A DNA stretch of 50,334 bases from DASZFV01 sp036494575 (GTDB taxonomy: Bacteria > Myxococcota_A > Polyangia > Fen-1088): the NCBI GenBank assembly GCA_036494575.1, contig DASXOE010000134.1, forward strand, positions 1 to 50,334, given 5' to 3'. The translations under genes and the position numbers were made by a program. The notes below the pieces were generated by a model that saw only the letters and a list, made by a program, of their open reading frames with translations, was not told the origin of the DNA and did not search any database. This document shows positions 8,385 through 16,685 of the stretch, one piece after another. Each line of letters begins with the position of its first letter. The stretch's first letter is position 1.

Positions 8385-9500
8385 ATGAATATCCGATCTG
8401 TTCTCGTTCGACCCTTGACGTTCGTCGCGCTCCTTCTGCTCCCTGCGTGCACGGGCTCCGCGGGATCGCCCGGCCGCTCGGGCTCGGCGGGCGCGTCCGG
8501 TGGTGCAACCGGCGCTGCCGGCGCGACCACGAACACCGGCGCGGCTGGGAGCGCCGGTGCGGACACGGGGACGGGAGGCGTCACGCCGGAGGGCGGGTCG
8601 GGCGGCGCGTCGGGTGGCGCGTTGGCCGGGTCGGGCGGCGCGTCGTCAGGAACCGCGGGCGCAGCCGGCAGCGGAAGCGGCGGCACCAGTGGCGGAGCGA
8701 CCGACGCGGGCGCAGCTGGCACGGGTGGCCCCGACGGCTCGGTGAAGCCGAGCACGAACGTCGTCATGTACTTGCCGAACTGGGCCGGAAGCTTTTCCAG
8801 CTGGGCGACGAAGGTCGACTTCAACAAGATGACTCACCTCAACCTGGCCTTCGGCACCGTCAACAGTTCCAACGCCTGGAGCCTGGGCGCGCCGGACGCC
8901 GACGTGAAAGCGCTCGCTGCGGCGGCGCACGCCAAGAACGTCAAGGTGCTCGTCTCGATCGGCGGCGCGGACGACGACATCGGGATCATCAACCAATACC
9001 AGTCGGCGTCGAACATCGCTCCCCTCGTGGCGAACCTGGACGCGTTCTGCAAGCGCCTCGACTTGGACGGAGTCGACGTCGATCTCGAGCGCGGCGCCGA
9101 CATGAAGTCGAGCGGGAACTTTCCCGCGTTCGTCGCGAAGCTCATCTCGACGTTCAGGCCCGAGGGCAAGCTCGTGACGACGGCGCTCGCGCAATACATC
9201 GTCGAGGACGCCGGCGGAGACCCCGCCCTCATGACCGTCATCAAGTCCTTCGATATCGTCAATCTGATGATCTACAGCACCAACATGGGCACCTATACGA
9301 ACGAGCTCAACTGGTGGACGACGACCAAGGGTGTTCCCAAGAACATTCTCACCTGGGGCATCGAGTTCAGCAGCAAGCTCACCGCGGCCATGGCCAAGCA
9401 GCTGACCACGGCATCGAAGGCCTACGCCGGCGTCATGGTCTGGGAGTACTCGCAGGGCACCGAGCCTCAACTGTGGCCGGCGGTTCAAGACAGCATCTGA
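8385..9500 (+). CDS. GH18-family chitinase-like lipoprotein
   Basis: This 371-residue protein has a strong AGGAGGA ribosome site before ATG 8385 and a lipoprotein signal (LLLLPACTGS, Cys22). A linker of about 100 residues made almost only of Gly, Ala, Ser and Thr follows. The catalytic domain starts near residue 125 (VVMYLPNWAGSF) and shows the GH18 signatures: KVLVSIGGADDD (SxGG motif) and DGVDVDLE at 228-235, the DxxDxDxE catalytic motif with Glu235 as the acid/base. FDIVNLMIYSTN fits the later beta-strand with the substrate-positioning Tyr. The likely activity is on chitin or another beta-1,4-GlcNAc polymer at the cell surface, useful for feeding on fungi, insects or bacterial walls. It is convergent with topB, with only 8 bases between the stops. 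Confidence 0.9.
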   Translation: MNIRSVLVRPLTFVALLLLPACTGSAGSPGRSGSAGASGGATGAAGATTNTGAAGSAGADTGTGGVTPEGGSGGASGGALAGSGGASSGTAGAAGSGSGGTSGGATDAGAAGTGGPDGSVKPSTNVVMYLPNWAGSFSSWATKVDFNKMTHLNLAFGTVNSSNAWSLGAPDADVKALAAAAHAKNVKVLVSIGGADDDIGIINQYQSASNIAPLVANLDAFCKRLDLDGVDVDLERGADMKSSGNFPAFVAKLISTFRPEGKLVTTALAQYIVEDAGGDPALMTVIKSFDIVNLMIYSTNMGTYTNELNWWTTTKGVPKNILTWGIEFSSKLTAAMAKQLTTASKAYAGVMVWEYSQGTEPQLWPAVQDSI

Positions 9501-9508
9501 AAGGCGAG

Positions 9509-11965
9509 TCAGCTCTCTTCGGGCGCCGGTCGACTTGAAACGGGTCGCCGTGCGGCCTTCGCGACGCCCGTGTCCAGGCGCGCCGCGCCGGCGTCGCGGG
9601 GCGCCTGCAGATCCAGCGTCAAGCGTCCGTTGATCTCGACGCCGGTGGCGACGCGCCATTTTCGACGGCGGGTCTTCCCCTTCGAGATCAGATCGCCGAG
9701 CTCCGCGTCCGAGATGCGCCGCCCCGCGACCTCGAACCAGATCACGAACGCGCACCCTTCGCGCCAGCGCGAGCATCCCCATCCGCGCTTTCCAGCGACG
9801 AGGTTTCCTTCGCGACAGCGGGGGCACGCGAGCGCGACGGGCGTTGCGCCTTTCGTGGCGTCCGCGCTCTTGCGCGGCGCGGGCGGCGGCGCCCGCGGCC
9901 CCGCCGCCTTCGAGTGGCCGAGACCGCCGCGAATCGCCGTGACGACGTCGGCCACGTAGCGCGAGATGTCCGCCATGAAGGCGGCGCGCGTCTCTTCGCC
10001 GCGCGCGACGCGCGCGAGGCGCGCCTCCCACGTGCCCGTCAGCTCGGGCGACGCCAAGCTCGCGACGGGAAGCGCGTCGATGAGCCCGAGGCCGAGCTCG
10101 GTGGGAATCAGATTCTTGCCCTCGCGGGTCAGGAAGGTCCGCCGCAGGAGCGTCTCGATCGTCGCCGCGCGCGTCGCCGGCGTGCCCAGCCCCGAGTCGC
10201 GCATGGCGGCGCGCAGATCTTCGTCGGCGATGTCGCGCCCCGCCGATTCCATCGCGCCGAGCAACGTCGCCTCGGTGTGGCGCGGTGGCGGGCGGGTCTG
10301 CTTGGTCAGGACCTCGAACGTCGCGTCGAGCCTCTGGCCCTCCGCGAGCGGCGGCAGCGTGGGCCCGGCCTCTCCGTCGCCGTCGCCGTCGCGCTTTCGG
10401 TCGCCCTCGGGCGCGCGGCCCTCACCGAGCTGCGCCACCGCCTGCCAGCCCGCGACGAGCCGCACGCGACCGCGCGCGGAGTAGCGATCGGGCGGCGGCG
10501 GCAGCGTCGCCACCAGCCCTTCGTCCGTGGGCGCGGGCGCGGGCGCGGGGTCGCCCTGGGGCGAGGCCGGCGCCCGCTCGTTCGCGGCGGCCTCGCCCAC
10601 GCGAATGACGACGTCAGTGAGCGCGAACTCGGCATCGGGGTGGAAAGCGCCGAGGAACCGCCGCGTCACGAGATCGAAGATCCGCCGTTCGTCGCGCGGC
10701 AGGTCCTCGAGGCGCGCGGGCTTCCCCGTGGGGATGATGGCGTGGTGGTCGTGGACCTTGGCGTCGTCGAAGACGCGGCGCGAGCGCGGCGGCGGCGCCG
10801 CCAGCAGCGGCTGCGCGAAGGGCGCGTAGTCCGGCAGCGCCGCGAGCGCCCCGAAGATCTTGGGCAGCTCTTTGGCCATGTCGCCCGTGAGGTGGCGTGA
10901 ATCCGTGCGTGGGTAGGTGAGGATCTTGTGGCGCTCGTAGAGCGCCTGCGCCGCCGCGAGCGTCGCCGTCGCGCTCAGGCCGTAACGTCGGTTGGCCGTC
11001 CGTTGCAATGACGTGAGGTCGAACAGAAATGGCGGCGGCTCGCGCAGGCGGCGTTGCCGAAGGCGTTCGACGACGGGACCATCGGGCGCCGCGGCCGCGG
11101 CCCGCGCCTCGTCGCGCGTGACGATGCCGCCCGCGAGCTCGCGGCTTCCCAGCCGGGAGCGCACGCCCTTGCCGTCCGGCAGCGTGACGCCCCACAAGGC
11201 GGTGACCTTGTCAGCGGTGACCGACGGCTCGGCCGCGGGCGTGAAGACGCCGCGGACCTCCCAGTAGTCGAGGGGCTGGAACTGCCGGATCTCGTGCTCG
11301 CGCCGCACGACGATGGCCAGCGTCGGCGTTTGCACGCGGCCGATCGAGTACAGCGGCGAATCGCTCGACGGGCCGCGCCCGCGCCGCGGCGCGCGCCGAG
11401 GCTGCGCGGCAGGGGCCGCCCCACGCGCGCTCACCGTGACCGCGCGCGTGGCGTTCATCCCCACGAGCCAGTCGGCCTCCGAGCGGCAGCGCGCCGCGGC
11501 GCCGAGCGCGTCGAGCTCGGCGCCCGGGCGCAGCGCCGCGAAGCCGGCGCGGATGGCGTCGTCGGTCAGCGAGGAGATCCACAGCCGGCGCGTGGGCAAA
11601 CGGCTGCCCGCGAGCTCGTAGACGTAGCGAAAGATGAGCTCTCCTTCGCGGCCGGCGTCGCAGGCGTTGACGACCTCGGTGAAGCGCCGGTCGCGCAGGA
11701 GCTCGCGCACGGCGCGCAGCTGATCGCGCGTCCCCGGCACGGGCCGCAGCTTGAAGGTCGGAGGGATCATGGGCAGCGTGTCCAGCCTCCACGCCTTCCA
11801 ACGCCCGTCGTAGGCCGCCGGCTCTTCCAGCTCGACGAGGTGACCGATGCACCAGGTCAGCACGCGCCCCGCGCCCTCGATCGCGTGCTTGCCGCCACCG
11901 CGCACGCCCAGCACGCGCGCGAGGTCACGCGCGACGGAGGGCTTCTCGGCGATGACGAGCTGCAC
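9509..11965 (-). CDS. topB: DNA topoisomerase III (type IA)
   Basis: This 818-residue protein begins with GTG at 11965 after AAGGTGG. The N-terminal TOPRIM block is LVIAEKPSVARDLARVLG, and NACDAGREGELIF is the acidic metal-binding motif. SIGRVQTPTLAIVVRREHEI and the active-site segment ILTYPRTDSRHL follow, with nucleophilic Tyr351. Type IA topoisomerases relax negative supercoils and decatenate DNA through a 5'-phosphotyrosine link. A C-terminal extension carries a zinc-ribbon-like CPRCREGNL...GWGCSRWREGC, as in many TopB proteins. A low-complexity Ala/Pro/Asp-rich insertion around residues 465-545 is unusual but common in high-GC myxobacteria. It is probably monocistronic. Confidence 0.95.
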   Translation of the reverse strand: MQLVIAEKPSVARDLARVLGVRGGGKHAIEGAGRVLTWCIGHLVELEEPAAYDGRWKAWRLDTLPMIPPTFKLRPVPGTRDQLRAVRELLRDRRFTEVVNACDAGREGELIFRYVYELAGSRLPTRRLWISSLTDDAIRAGFAALRPGAELDALGAAARCRSEADWLVGMNATRAVTVSARGAAPAAQPRRAPRRGRGPSSDSPLYSIGRVQTPTLAIVVRREHEIRQFQPLDYWEVRGVFTPAAEPSVTADKVTALWGVTLPDGKGVRSRLGSRELAGGIVTRDEARAAAAAPDGPVVERLRQRRLREPPPFLFDLTSLQRTANRRYGLSATATLAAAQALYERHKILTYPRTDSRHLTGDMAKELPKIFGALAALPDYAPFAQPLLAAPPPRSRRVFDDAKVHDHHAIIPTGKPARLEDLPRDERRIFDLVTRRFLGAFHPDAEFALTDVVIRVGEAAANERAPASPQGDPAPAPAPTDEGLVATLPPPPDRYSARGRVRLVAGWQAVAQLGEGRAPEGDRKRDGDGDGEAGPTLPPLAEGQRLDATFEVLTKQTRPPPRHTEATLLGAMESAGRDIADEDLRAAMRDSGLGTPATRAATIETLLRRTFLTREGKNLIPTELGLGLIDALPVASLASPELTGTWEARLARVARGEETRAAFMADISRYVADVVTAIRGGLGHSKAAGPRAPPPAPRKSADATKGATPVALACPRCREGNLVAGKRGWGCSRWREGCAFVIWFEVAGRRISDAELGDLISKGKTRRRKWRVATGVEINGRLTLDLQAPRDAGAARLDTGVAKAARRPVSSRPAPEES

Positions 11966-12168
11966 GGCGGGACCACCTTACCGGTTGTCGGCACCGACCT
12001 CCGCTTGTTCCGTGCGTTCGGCACGGGAGGCCACCTTCAGCGCTGACACCTGACGCGCGGGCCGCGCCGTTCCGTTTTCTTCGCCCGCCTGGAGACGGAT
12101 CAGATATGGTCTCCTGCCCTCCTCGGTCGCGTGTTATCGGGGAAAACTGCGAAGAATAGGGACCAACC

Positions 12169-12975
12169 ATGAGTGACATCGTCCTCGACACCAAGCCGAT
12201 CTTGGAACGCTTTCGTCTCAACGGACGCACGGCCCTCGTCACCGGGGCCGGCGGCGGCATCGGGCGCGGCTACGCGCACGCGCTCGGCGAGGCCGGCGCG
12301 TCCGTCGCGGTCGTCGACATCGCGCTCCCTCAAGCGGAGGAGGTCGCCCACGAGCTCACGGCCAAGGGCGTCGATGCCATCGCGCTCAAAGCCGACGTGA
12401 CGAAACCGGCCGAGGTGACAGCGATGGTGAAGAAGGTCCTCGATCGCTGGGGCAAGCTGACGATCGGCGTCAACAACGCCGGGCGCGGACAGTGGGTTCC
12501 GTCCGAGGACATGAGCGTCGAGGACTGGGACAAGATGTTCGACCTCAACACCAAGGCTGTCTTCCTGTGCGCGCAGGCCCAAGGCCGCGCCATGCTCGCG
12601 GCGGGCTACGGCAAGATCATCAACACCGCCTCGATCTCCGGCTCGATCGTCAACATTCCTCAGAACCAGGCCGCCTACAACACGAGCAAGGCGGCGGTGA
12701 TTCACTTGACGCGCAGCCTGGCGGCCGAGTGGGCCACGCGCGGCGTGCGCGTCAACAGCATCAGCCCCGGCTACACGCGCACGAAGCTGCTCGAGAACCT
12801 CCTGGCGACGCCGGAGGGCAAGAAGATTCTCCCCGTCTGGACCGAGGCGACGCCGATGAAGCGCATGGCGGAGGTCACCGACCTGCAAGGGGCCGTCGTC
12901 TACATGGCTTCGGAGGCCTCCGACTTCATGACGGGCAGCGACGTCGTCGTCGACGGCGGCTACTGCTGCTGGTGA
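12169..12975 (+). CDS. SDR-family sugar (polyol/ketose) dehydrogenase
   Basis: This 268-residue classical short-chain dehydrogenase has the cofactor motif TGAGGGIG near residue 25, NNAG in strand 4, a catalytic Ser in NTASISGS and YNTSK (Tyr170/Lys174), then the PGYTRT segment and a C-terminal GGYCCW. Asp in VVDIAL at the end of beta-2 suggests NAD(H) preference. The C-terminal pattern (SDFMTGSDVVVDGGY) and overall similarity fit sorbitol/xylulose/mannitol-type dehydrogenases, though the substrate cannot be fixed from sequence. AGGGA lies upstream of ATG 12169. It faces the minus-strand sugar uptake operon and galM-like gene convergently, so a role in metabolism of the imported sugar is a reasonable inference. 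Confidence 0.88.
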   Translation: MSDIVLDTKPILERFRLNGRTALVTGAGGGIGRGYAHALGEAGASVAVVDIALPQAEEVAHELTAKGVDAIALKADVTKPAEVTAMVKKVLDRWGKLTIGVNNAGRGQWVPSEDMSVEDWDKMFDLNTKAVFLCAQAQGRAMLAAGYGKIINTASISGSIVNIPQNQAAYNTSKAAVIHLTRSLAAEWATRGVRVNSISPGYTRTKLLENLLATPEGKKILPVWTEATPMKRMAEVTDLQGAVVYMASEASDFMTGSDVVVDGGYCCW

Positions 12976-12990
12976 CGGCGGGCGCGGCGA

Positions 12991-13012
12991 GCCGGGGACC
13001 GGCCTGACGGCC
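12991..13012. terminator. Possible bidirectional terminator hairpins
   Basis: GCCGG-GGA-CCGGC (12991-13003) overlaps GGCC-TGAC-GGCC (13001-13012) in the short space between the convergent SDR and aldose epimerase genes. There is no T-run, so this is only a weak candidate. Confidence 0.25.
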
Positions 13013-13041
13013 GAACCATCCGTCCGCGACGCGCCGCGCGC

Positions 13042-14106
13042 TCACGCCTTGCCGTCGAGACCCCAGTCGTTCTCGTGGTGGGAGCCCGGCTCGAGCGTGA
13101 GCAGGCCGTCGCCGCTGTTGAAGGCGTTGGGGGCGCACGTGAGCGCCTCCATACACAAGCCGCGCCGCCGATGCGCGGCGACCGGCAGCGTGTCGCCGCT
13201 GTACGCGACGATGTACTTGAAGTTGCCGTCCATCCAGACCTCGACCCAGCGCTTGCCGCCGGGCGCCGTGAGGCGCGCGCGAGCGCGCCCGTCCTTGCCG
13301 CGCACGAGATCGGTGTAGGTGGTGTCGAACTTCACGGCGCCGATGACCTTGGGCTTGCGGAAGTCGAGCGTCGTGCCAGCCACGGGCGCGCGGCCCACCG
13401 GGATGAGACGGGCGTTCGTGGGCAGGTAGGTCGCCGCCGGCAAGATCAGCGTCGCCGGATCGAGCGCCCCCGTACCGACCTGAAAGTACGGGTGGGACCC
13501 GAGCCCGAGCGGCAGCGCGTGCGCGCCGACGTTGGTCGCCCGGGTGTGCACGGAGAGGCCGTGCTCGCCCAGGCGGAAGGTGATCGCCAGCTCGAGCGCG
13601 TAGGGGTAGCCCTCGGTGGGGAACAGCAACAGCGCCAGCGTGACCACGTCGTCGCCGCGGTCGACCAGCTTCCAGCCGCGGTAGCGCACGAGGCCGTGCA
13701 GGGCGTTCTGGTCGCCCACGTCGTTGATGGGCAGCTGCTGCTCGGCGCCCTCGAACGTGTACTTCCCGTGGTCGACGCGGCCCGGCCACGGCGCGAGGAC
13801 TTGACCCATCCCGTAGCGGGACATCTCGTCGGGGCCGAAGGTGTCCAGGAGCTCCACGCCCGCGACCTGGAACGAGCGCAGCGTGGCGCCCACCTCCGTG
13901 ACGACCGCCTTGTAGTTGCCGTGCTTGATCTCGTAGGGCGTCCCCGTGGGCGCGAGCGGGTGAGACCCCGACCCGGACGCCGCCGCCGGCGTGCTACCCA
14001 CGGCGGCAGGCTCCGCGGCGCGCGACGACCGCGCGGCCAGCACCATCGCGCCCGCGCCGGCCCCGGCCGACTGCAGGAAGACACGTCGCTGTCGATTCGC
14101 AATCAT
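13042..14106 (-). CDS. galM: Tat-exported aldose 1-epimerase
   Basis: This 354-residue mutarotase starts at ATG 14106, preceded by GGGAG; an upstream in-frame TTG is less likely. The N-terminus carries a twin-arginine-like signal (QRRVFLQSAGAGAGAMVLAA), so the enzyme is probably periplasmic, unlike the cytoplasmic E. coli GalM. The epimerase core shows NALHGLVRYRGW and GSHPYFQV, which supply the two conserved His residues, and the C-terminal LCMEALTCAPNAFN with the catalytic Glu. It interconverts alpha and beta anomers of hexoses or pentoses. It lies 60 bases after the sugar permease gene on the same strand and is probably the last gene of the uptake operon, supplying the anomer preferred by the binding protein. 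Confidence 0.9.
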   Translation of the reverse strand: MIANRQRRVFLQSAGAGAGAMVLAARSSRAAEPAAVGSTPAAASGSGSHPLAPTGTPYEIKHGNYKAVVTEVGATLRSFQVAGVELLDTFGPDEMSRYGMGQVLAPWPGRVDHGKYTFEGAEQQLPINDVGDQNALHGLVRYRGWKLVDRGDDVVTLALLLFPTEGYPYALELAITFRLGEHGLSVHTRATNVGAHALPLGLGSHPYFQVGTGALDPATLILPAATYLPTNARLIPVGRAPVAGTTLDFRKPKVIGAVKFDTTYTDLVRGKDGRARARLTAPGGKRWVEVWMDGNFKYIVAYSGDTLPVAAHRRRGLCMEALTCAPNAFNSGDGLLTLEPGSHHENDWGLDGKA

Positions 14107-14166
14107 GGGCAACTCCCATCTGTGGGTTGGAGGGCGGGCACATATCAGTACGCGGGGCGCGCGCTG

Positions 14167-15141
14167 TCAACGCGCGGCTTCACCCTTTCGCTTGCCGGCG
14201 AGCACGGCGACGAGAACGACTGCGCCGAGTACGCTGCCTTGCCAGTCCGGGTTGATGTCGAGGAGGGTCATGACGTTGTGGAGCACGGCGATGATGACGA
14301 CTCCCACGATGGTGCCGAAGATGTGGCCGCGGCCGCCCGTCAGGCTGCCGCCGCCGATCACGACGGCGGCGATGGCGTCGAGCTCCATCATGACGCCGCT
14401 CGTTGGGTCGGCGGCGGCCAGGCGCGAGATCGCCAGCACGCCCGCGAAACCGGCCAGCGCGCCGCACGACGCGTACACGATGATCTTCACACGGCGCACC
14501 GGCACGCCCGCCAGCCGCGCCGCCTCCTCATTGCCGCCGACGGCGTAGATGTAGCGGCCGAGCGGGTAGTGCGTGAGCAGCACGTAGCCCAAACCGTAGA
14601 CGAGTCCCGTCAGCAAGAACGGGACGGGCAGCAAGACGTGCACGCGCGCGAACGAGACGTCGAGCGTCTCGCTCAGCAGGCTCAAGCCTTCCGGCAAGTG
14701 ATAGAGCGACTTGTTCTGGGTAACGACGCGCGTGAGGCTCCGCGCCACGGCCATCATGGCGAGCGTGACGACGAAGGGCGGCAGACGCCCGAACGCGATC
14801 AGCAGCCCGTTGAGCGTGCCGAGCGCGCCGCCGACGAGCGCGCCGGCGAGCACGCCCACGGCCACGCCGACGCCGCTCTTGAGCATGAGCGCCGTCACGA
14901 TGCCCACGAAAGCCAGCACCGAGCCGACCGACAGATCGATGCCGCCGGTCAAGATGACCAGGGTCATGCCGGCCGCGATGATGGCGTTGATCGACATCTG
15001 CCGCGTGATGTTCAGGAGGTTCTCGCCGCTCCAGAACGACGGCGTCGCGAGCGAGATCGCCACGACGAGCGCGAGCAGCGAGGCGGGTACCGCCCAGCGC
15101 CGCAGCACGGGCCACGCGGCCCAAGACGAGGCGGCGTTCAA
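14167..15141 (-). CDS. Sugar ABC transporter permease, RbsC-like (CUT2)
   Basis: This 324-residue polytopic membrane protein is of the CUT2 (ribose/xylose/galactose) family. I chose TTG at 15141, which overlaps the stop of the ATPase gene as TTGA and has GGTGAG just upstream. About 8-10 hydrophobic helices are visible. Family signatures are NIIAAGMTLVILTGGIDLSVGS-like sequence near residues 50-75 (here with NAIIAAGMTLVILTGGIDLS), GGNEEAARLAGV in the cytoplasmic loop that contacts the ATPase, and VVIGGGSLTGGRG near the C-terminus. It forms the membrane channel with the neighbouring ATPase and binding protein. The substrate is not determinable; a pentose or hexose is likely. Confidence 0.93.
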   Translation of the reverse strand: MNAASSWAAWPVLRRWAVPASLLALVVAISLATPSFWSGENLLNITRQMSINAIIAAGMTLVILTGGIDLSVGSVLAFVGIVTALMLKSGVGVAVGVLAGALVGGALGTLNGLLIAFGRLPPFVVTLAMMAVARSLTRVVTQNKSLYHLPEGLSLLSETLDVSFARVHVLLPVPFLLTGLVYGLGYVLLTHYPLGRYIYAVGGNEEAARLAGVPVRRVKIIVYASCGALAGFAGVLAISRLAAADPTSGVMMELDAIAAVVIGGGSLTGGRGHIFGTIVGVVIIAVLHNVMTLLDINPDWQGSVLGAVVLVAVLAGKRKGEAAR

Positions 15142-16685
15142 GCGCTCACCGCCGCCGTGTTCTCGTCGATGAAGGCCGTGGCGAGCTCCAGGAAGCGCTC
15201 CGGCGTCGCCTCCGCTCGCAAAAGCTCGCCGCTGACGCGCCCGCCGCACATGACCAGCACACGATCGGCCAGGCCCAGGACCTCGGGCAGCTCGGACGAG
15301 ATCATGATGATGCCGGCGCCCTCGCGGGCCAGATCGTTCATCAGCCGGTAGATCTCTTGCTTGGCGCCCACGTCGATGCCGCGCGTGGGCTCGTCGAAGA
15401 CGAAGACCTTCGCGCCGAGGTGCATCCACTTCGCGAGCACCACCTTCTGCTGATTGCCGCCGCTCAAGGTCGATACGAGCTGCGCGGGCGAGTGGGCCTT
15501 GATGCGGAGGCTCTCGCACAAGGCGGCGACGGCGCCGGCCTCGGCGCCGCGCTCGATCTGACCGAACCGGCCGCGCGTCTTGCCGAGCGCCGCCAGCGTG
15601 ATGTTCGACGCTACGCTCAAACCGAGGACCAGCCCCTCGTGCTTGCGGTCTTCGGGCGCGAGCACGAGGCCGGCCCGCATGGCGCCTCGCACCGAGCCGA
15701 GCGGCATCGGCTTTCCGCCCAGCGTGACGGCGCCCTCGGCCGACGGGTCGGCGCCAAACAGCGCGCGCGCCACCTCTGTGCGACCCGAGCCCATGAGGCC
15801 GGCAAGCCCCAGCACCTCGCCGGCCCGCAGGTCGAAGCTCACGTCGACGACGCCCGCGGGGCTGCGCAGGCCGCGCACCTCGAGCATCCTCTCGCCGAGC
15901 GTCGCCTGGCGCGCCGGGTAGACGTCACGCACGTCGCGCCCCACCATCAAGCGGATGAGCGCGGCCTTGCTGGTCTCGCCGAGCAACCCCTCATGCACGC
16001 GCTCACCGTCGCGGAAGACCGTGGCGCGGTCGCCGAAGGCGAACACCTCTTCGAAGCGGTGCGTGACATAGAGGATGGCGACGCCGTCGGCCTTCAGCCG
16101 CTTCAAGATCTCGCCGAGCCGCTCGACCTCGTGCTGGGCCAGCGCCGACGTGGGCTCGTCGAGGATCAGCACGCGGCACTCGTCGAGCAACGCCGCGCCG
16201 ATCTCGACGAGCTGCTGCTGCGCGACCGACAGACGCTCCACCGGACTGTCGACGTCGAAGTCCACTCCGAGCTTGCGCAGGGCGGCGCGAGCTCGCGCGC
16301 GCATCGCGCCGTGCTCGAGCTGACCGAAGCTGCCGCGCAGCTCGCGGCCGAGCGACATGTTCTCGGCCGCGCTCAGGCTCGCGATCAGGTTGAGCTCCTG
16401 ATGAATCACCGAGATGCCGAGGGCGCGCGCCTGCCGCGGGCTCGCGATCTGGACGGGGCGGCCCGCCAATGAGAGCGCGGCGCCGGCGTCCGGCGAGGTG
16501 GCGCCCGCCAGCACCTTCACGAGCGTCGATTTTCCGGCGCCGTTCTCACCGAGCAGCATGTGGACCTCGCCGGCGAGCAGGCGGAGCTCCACGTCGCGCA
16601 ACGCCTGGACACCTGGGTAGGTCTTCGAAAGGTGCTTGACCGCCAGGACCGGCGCGGGGGCTCGTTCTGCGGCGGCGCTGGTCAC
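15138..16685 (-). CDS. Sugar ABC transporter ATPase, RbsA-like tandem ABC protein
   Basis: This 515-residue protein has two fused nucleotide-binding domains, as usual for CUT2 importers. GTG at 16685 overlaps the stop of the binding-protein gene (GTGA), and this start removes about 100 Arg-rich residues from the longer frame. Domain 1 has Walker A GENGAGKST (46-54), a degenerate signature LSVAQQQLVEI and Walker B VLILDEPTSAL. Domain 2 has a degenerate Walker A (GLMGSGRTEV), signature LSGGNQQKVVLAKWM and Walker B KVFVFDEPTRGID. This asymmetry is normal for RbsA/XylG/MglA. It powers uptake with the RbsC-like permease downstream. Confidence 0.94.
   Translation of the reverse strand: MTSAAAERAPAPVLAVKHLSKTYPGVQALRDVELRLLAGEVHMLLGENGAGKSTLVKVLAGATSPDAGAALSLAGRPVQIASPRQARALGISVIHQELNLIASLSAAENMSLGRELRGSFGQLEHGAMRARARAALRKLGVDFDVDSPVERLSVAQQQLVEIGAALLDECRVLILDEPTSALAQHEVERLGEILKRLKADGVAILYVTHRFEEVFAFGDRATVFRDGERVHEGLLGETSKAALIRLMVGRDVRDVYPARQATLGERMLEVRGLRSPAGVVDVSFDLRAGEVLGLAGLMGSGRTEVARALFGADPSAEGAVTLGGKPMPLGSVRGAMRAGLVLAPEDRKHEGLVLGLSVASNITLAALGKTRGRFGQIERGAEAGAVAALCESLRIKAHSPAQLVSTLSGGNQQKVVLAKWMHLGAKVFVFDEPTRGIDVGAKQEIYRLMNDLAREGAGIIMISSELPEVLGLADRVLVMCGGRVSGELLRAEATPERFLELATAFIDENTAAVSA

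Noticed and set aside
14158..14176. CGCGCG...CGCGCG hairpin at the permease stop codon, possible attenuator before galM
   Set aside because: The arms are simple CG alternations expected by chance in this composition, and no T-run follows. It is not enough to call a terminator.
13075..15351. 758-codon plus-strand open frame across galM and the permease
   Set aside because: It is the reverse shadow of two confident minus-strand genes and is dominated by Arg, His, Asp and Glu.
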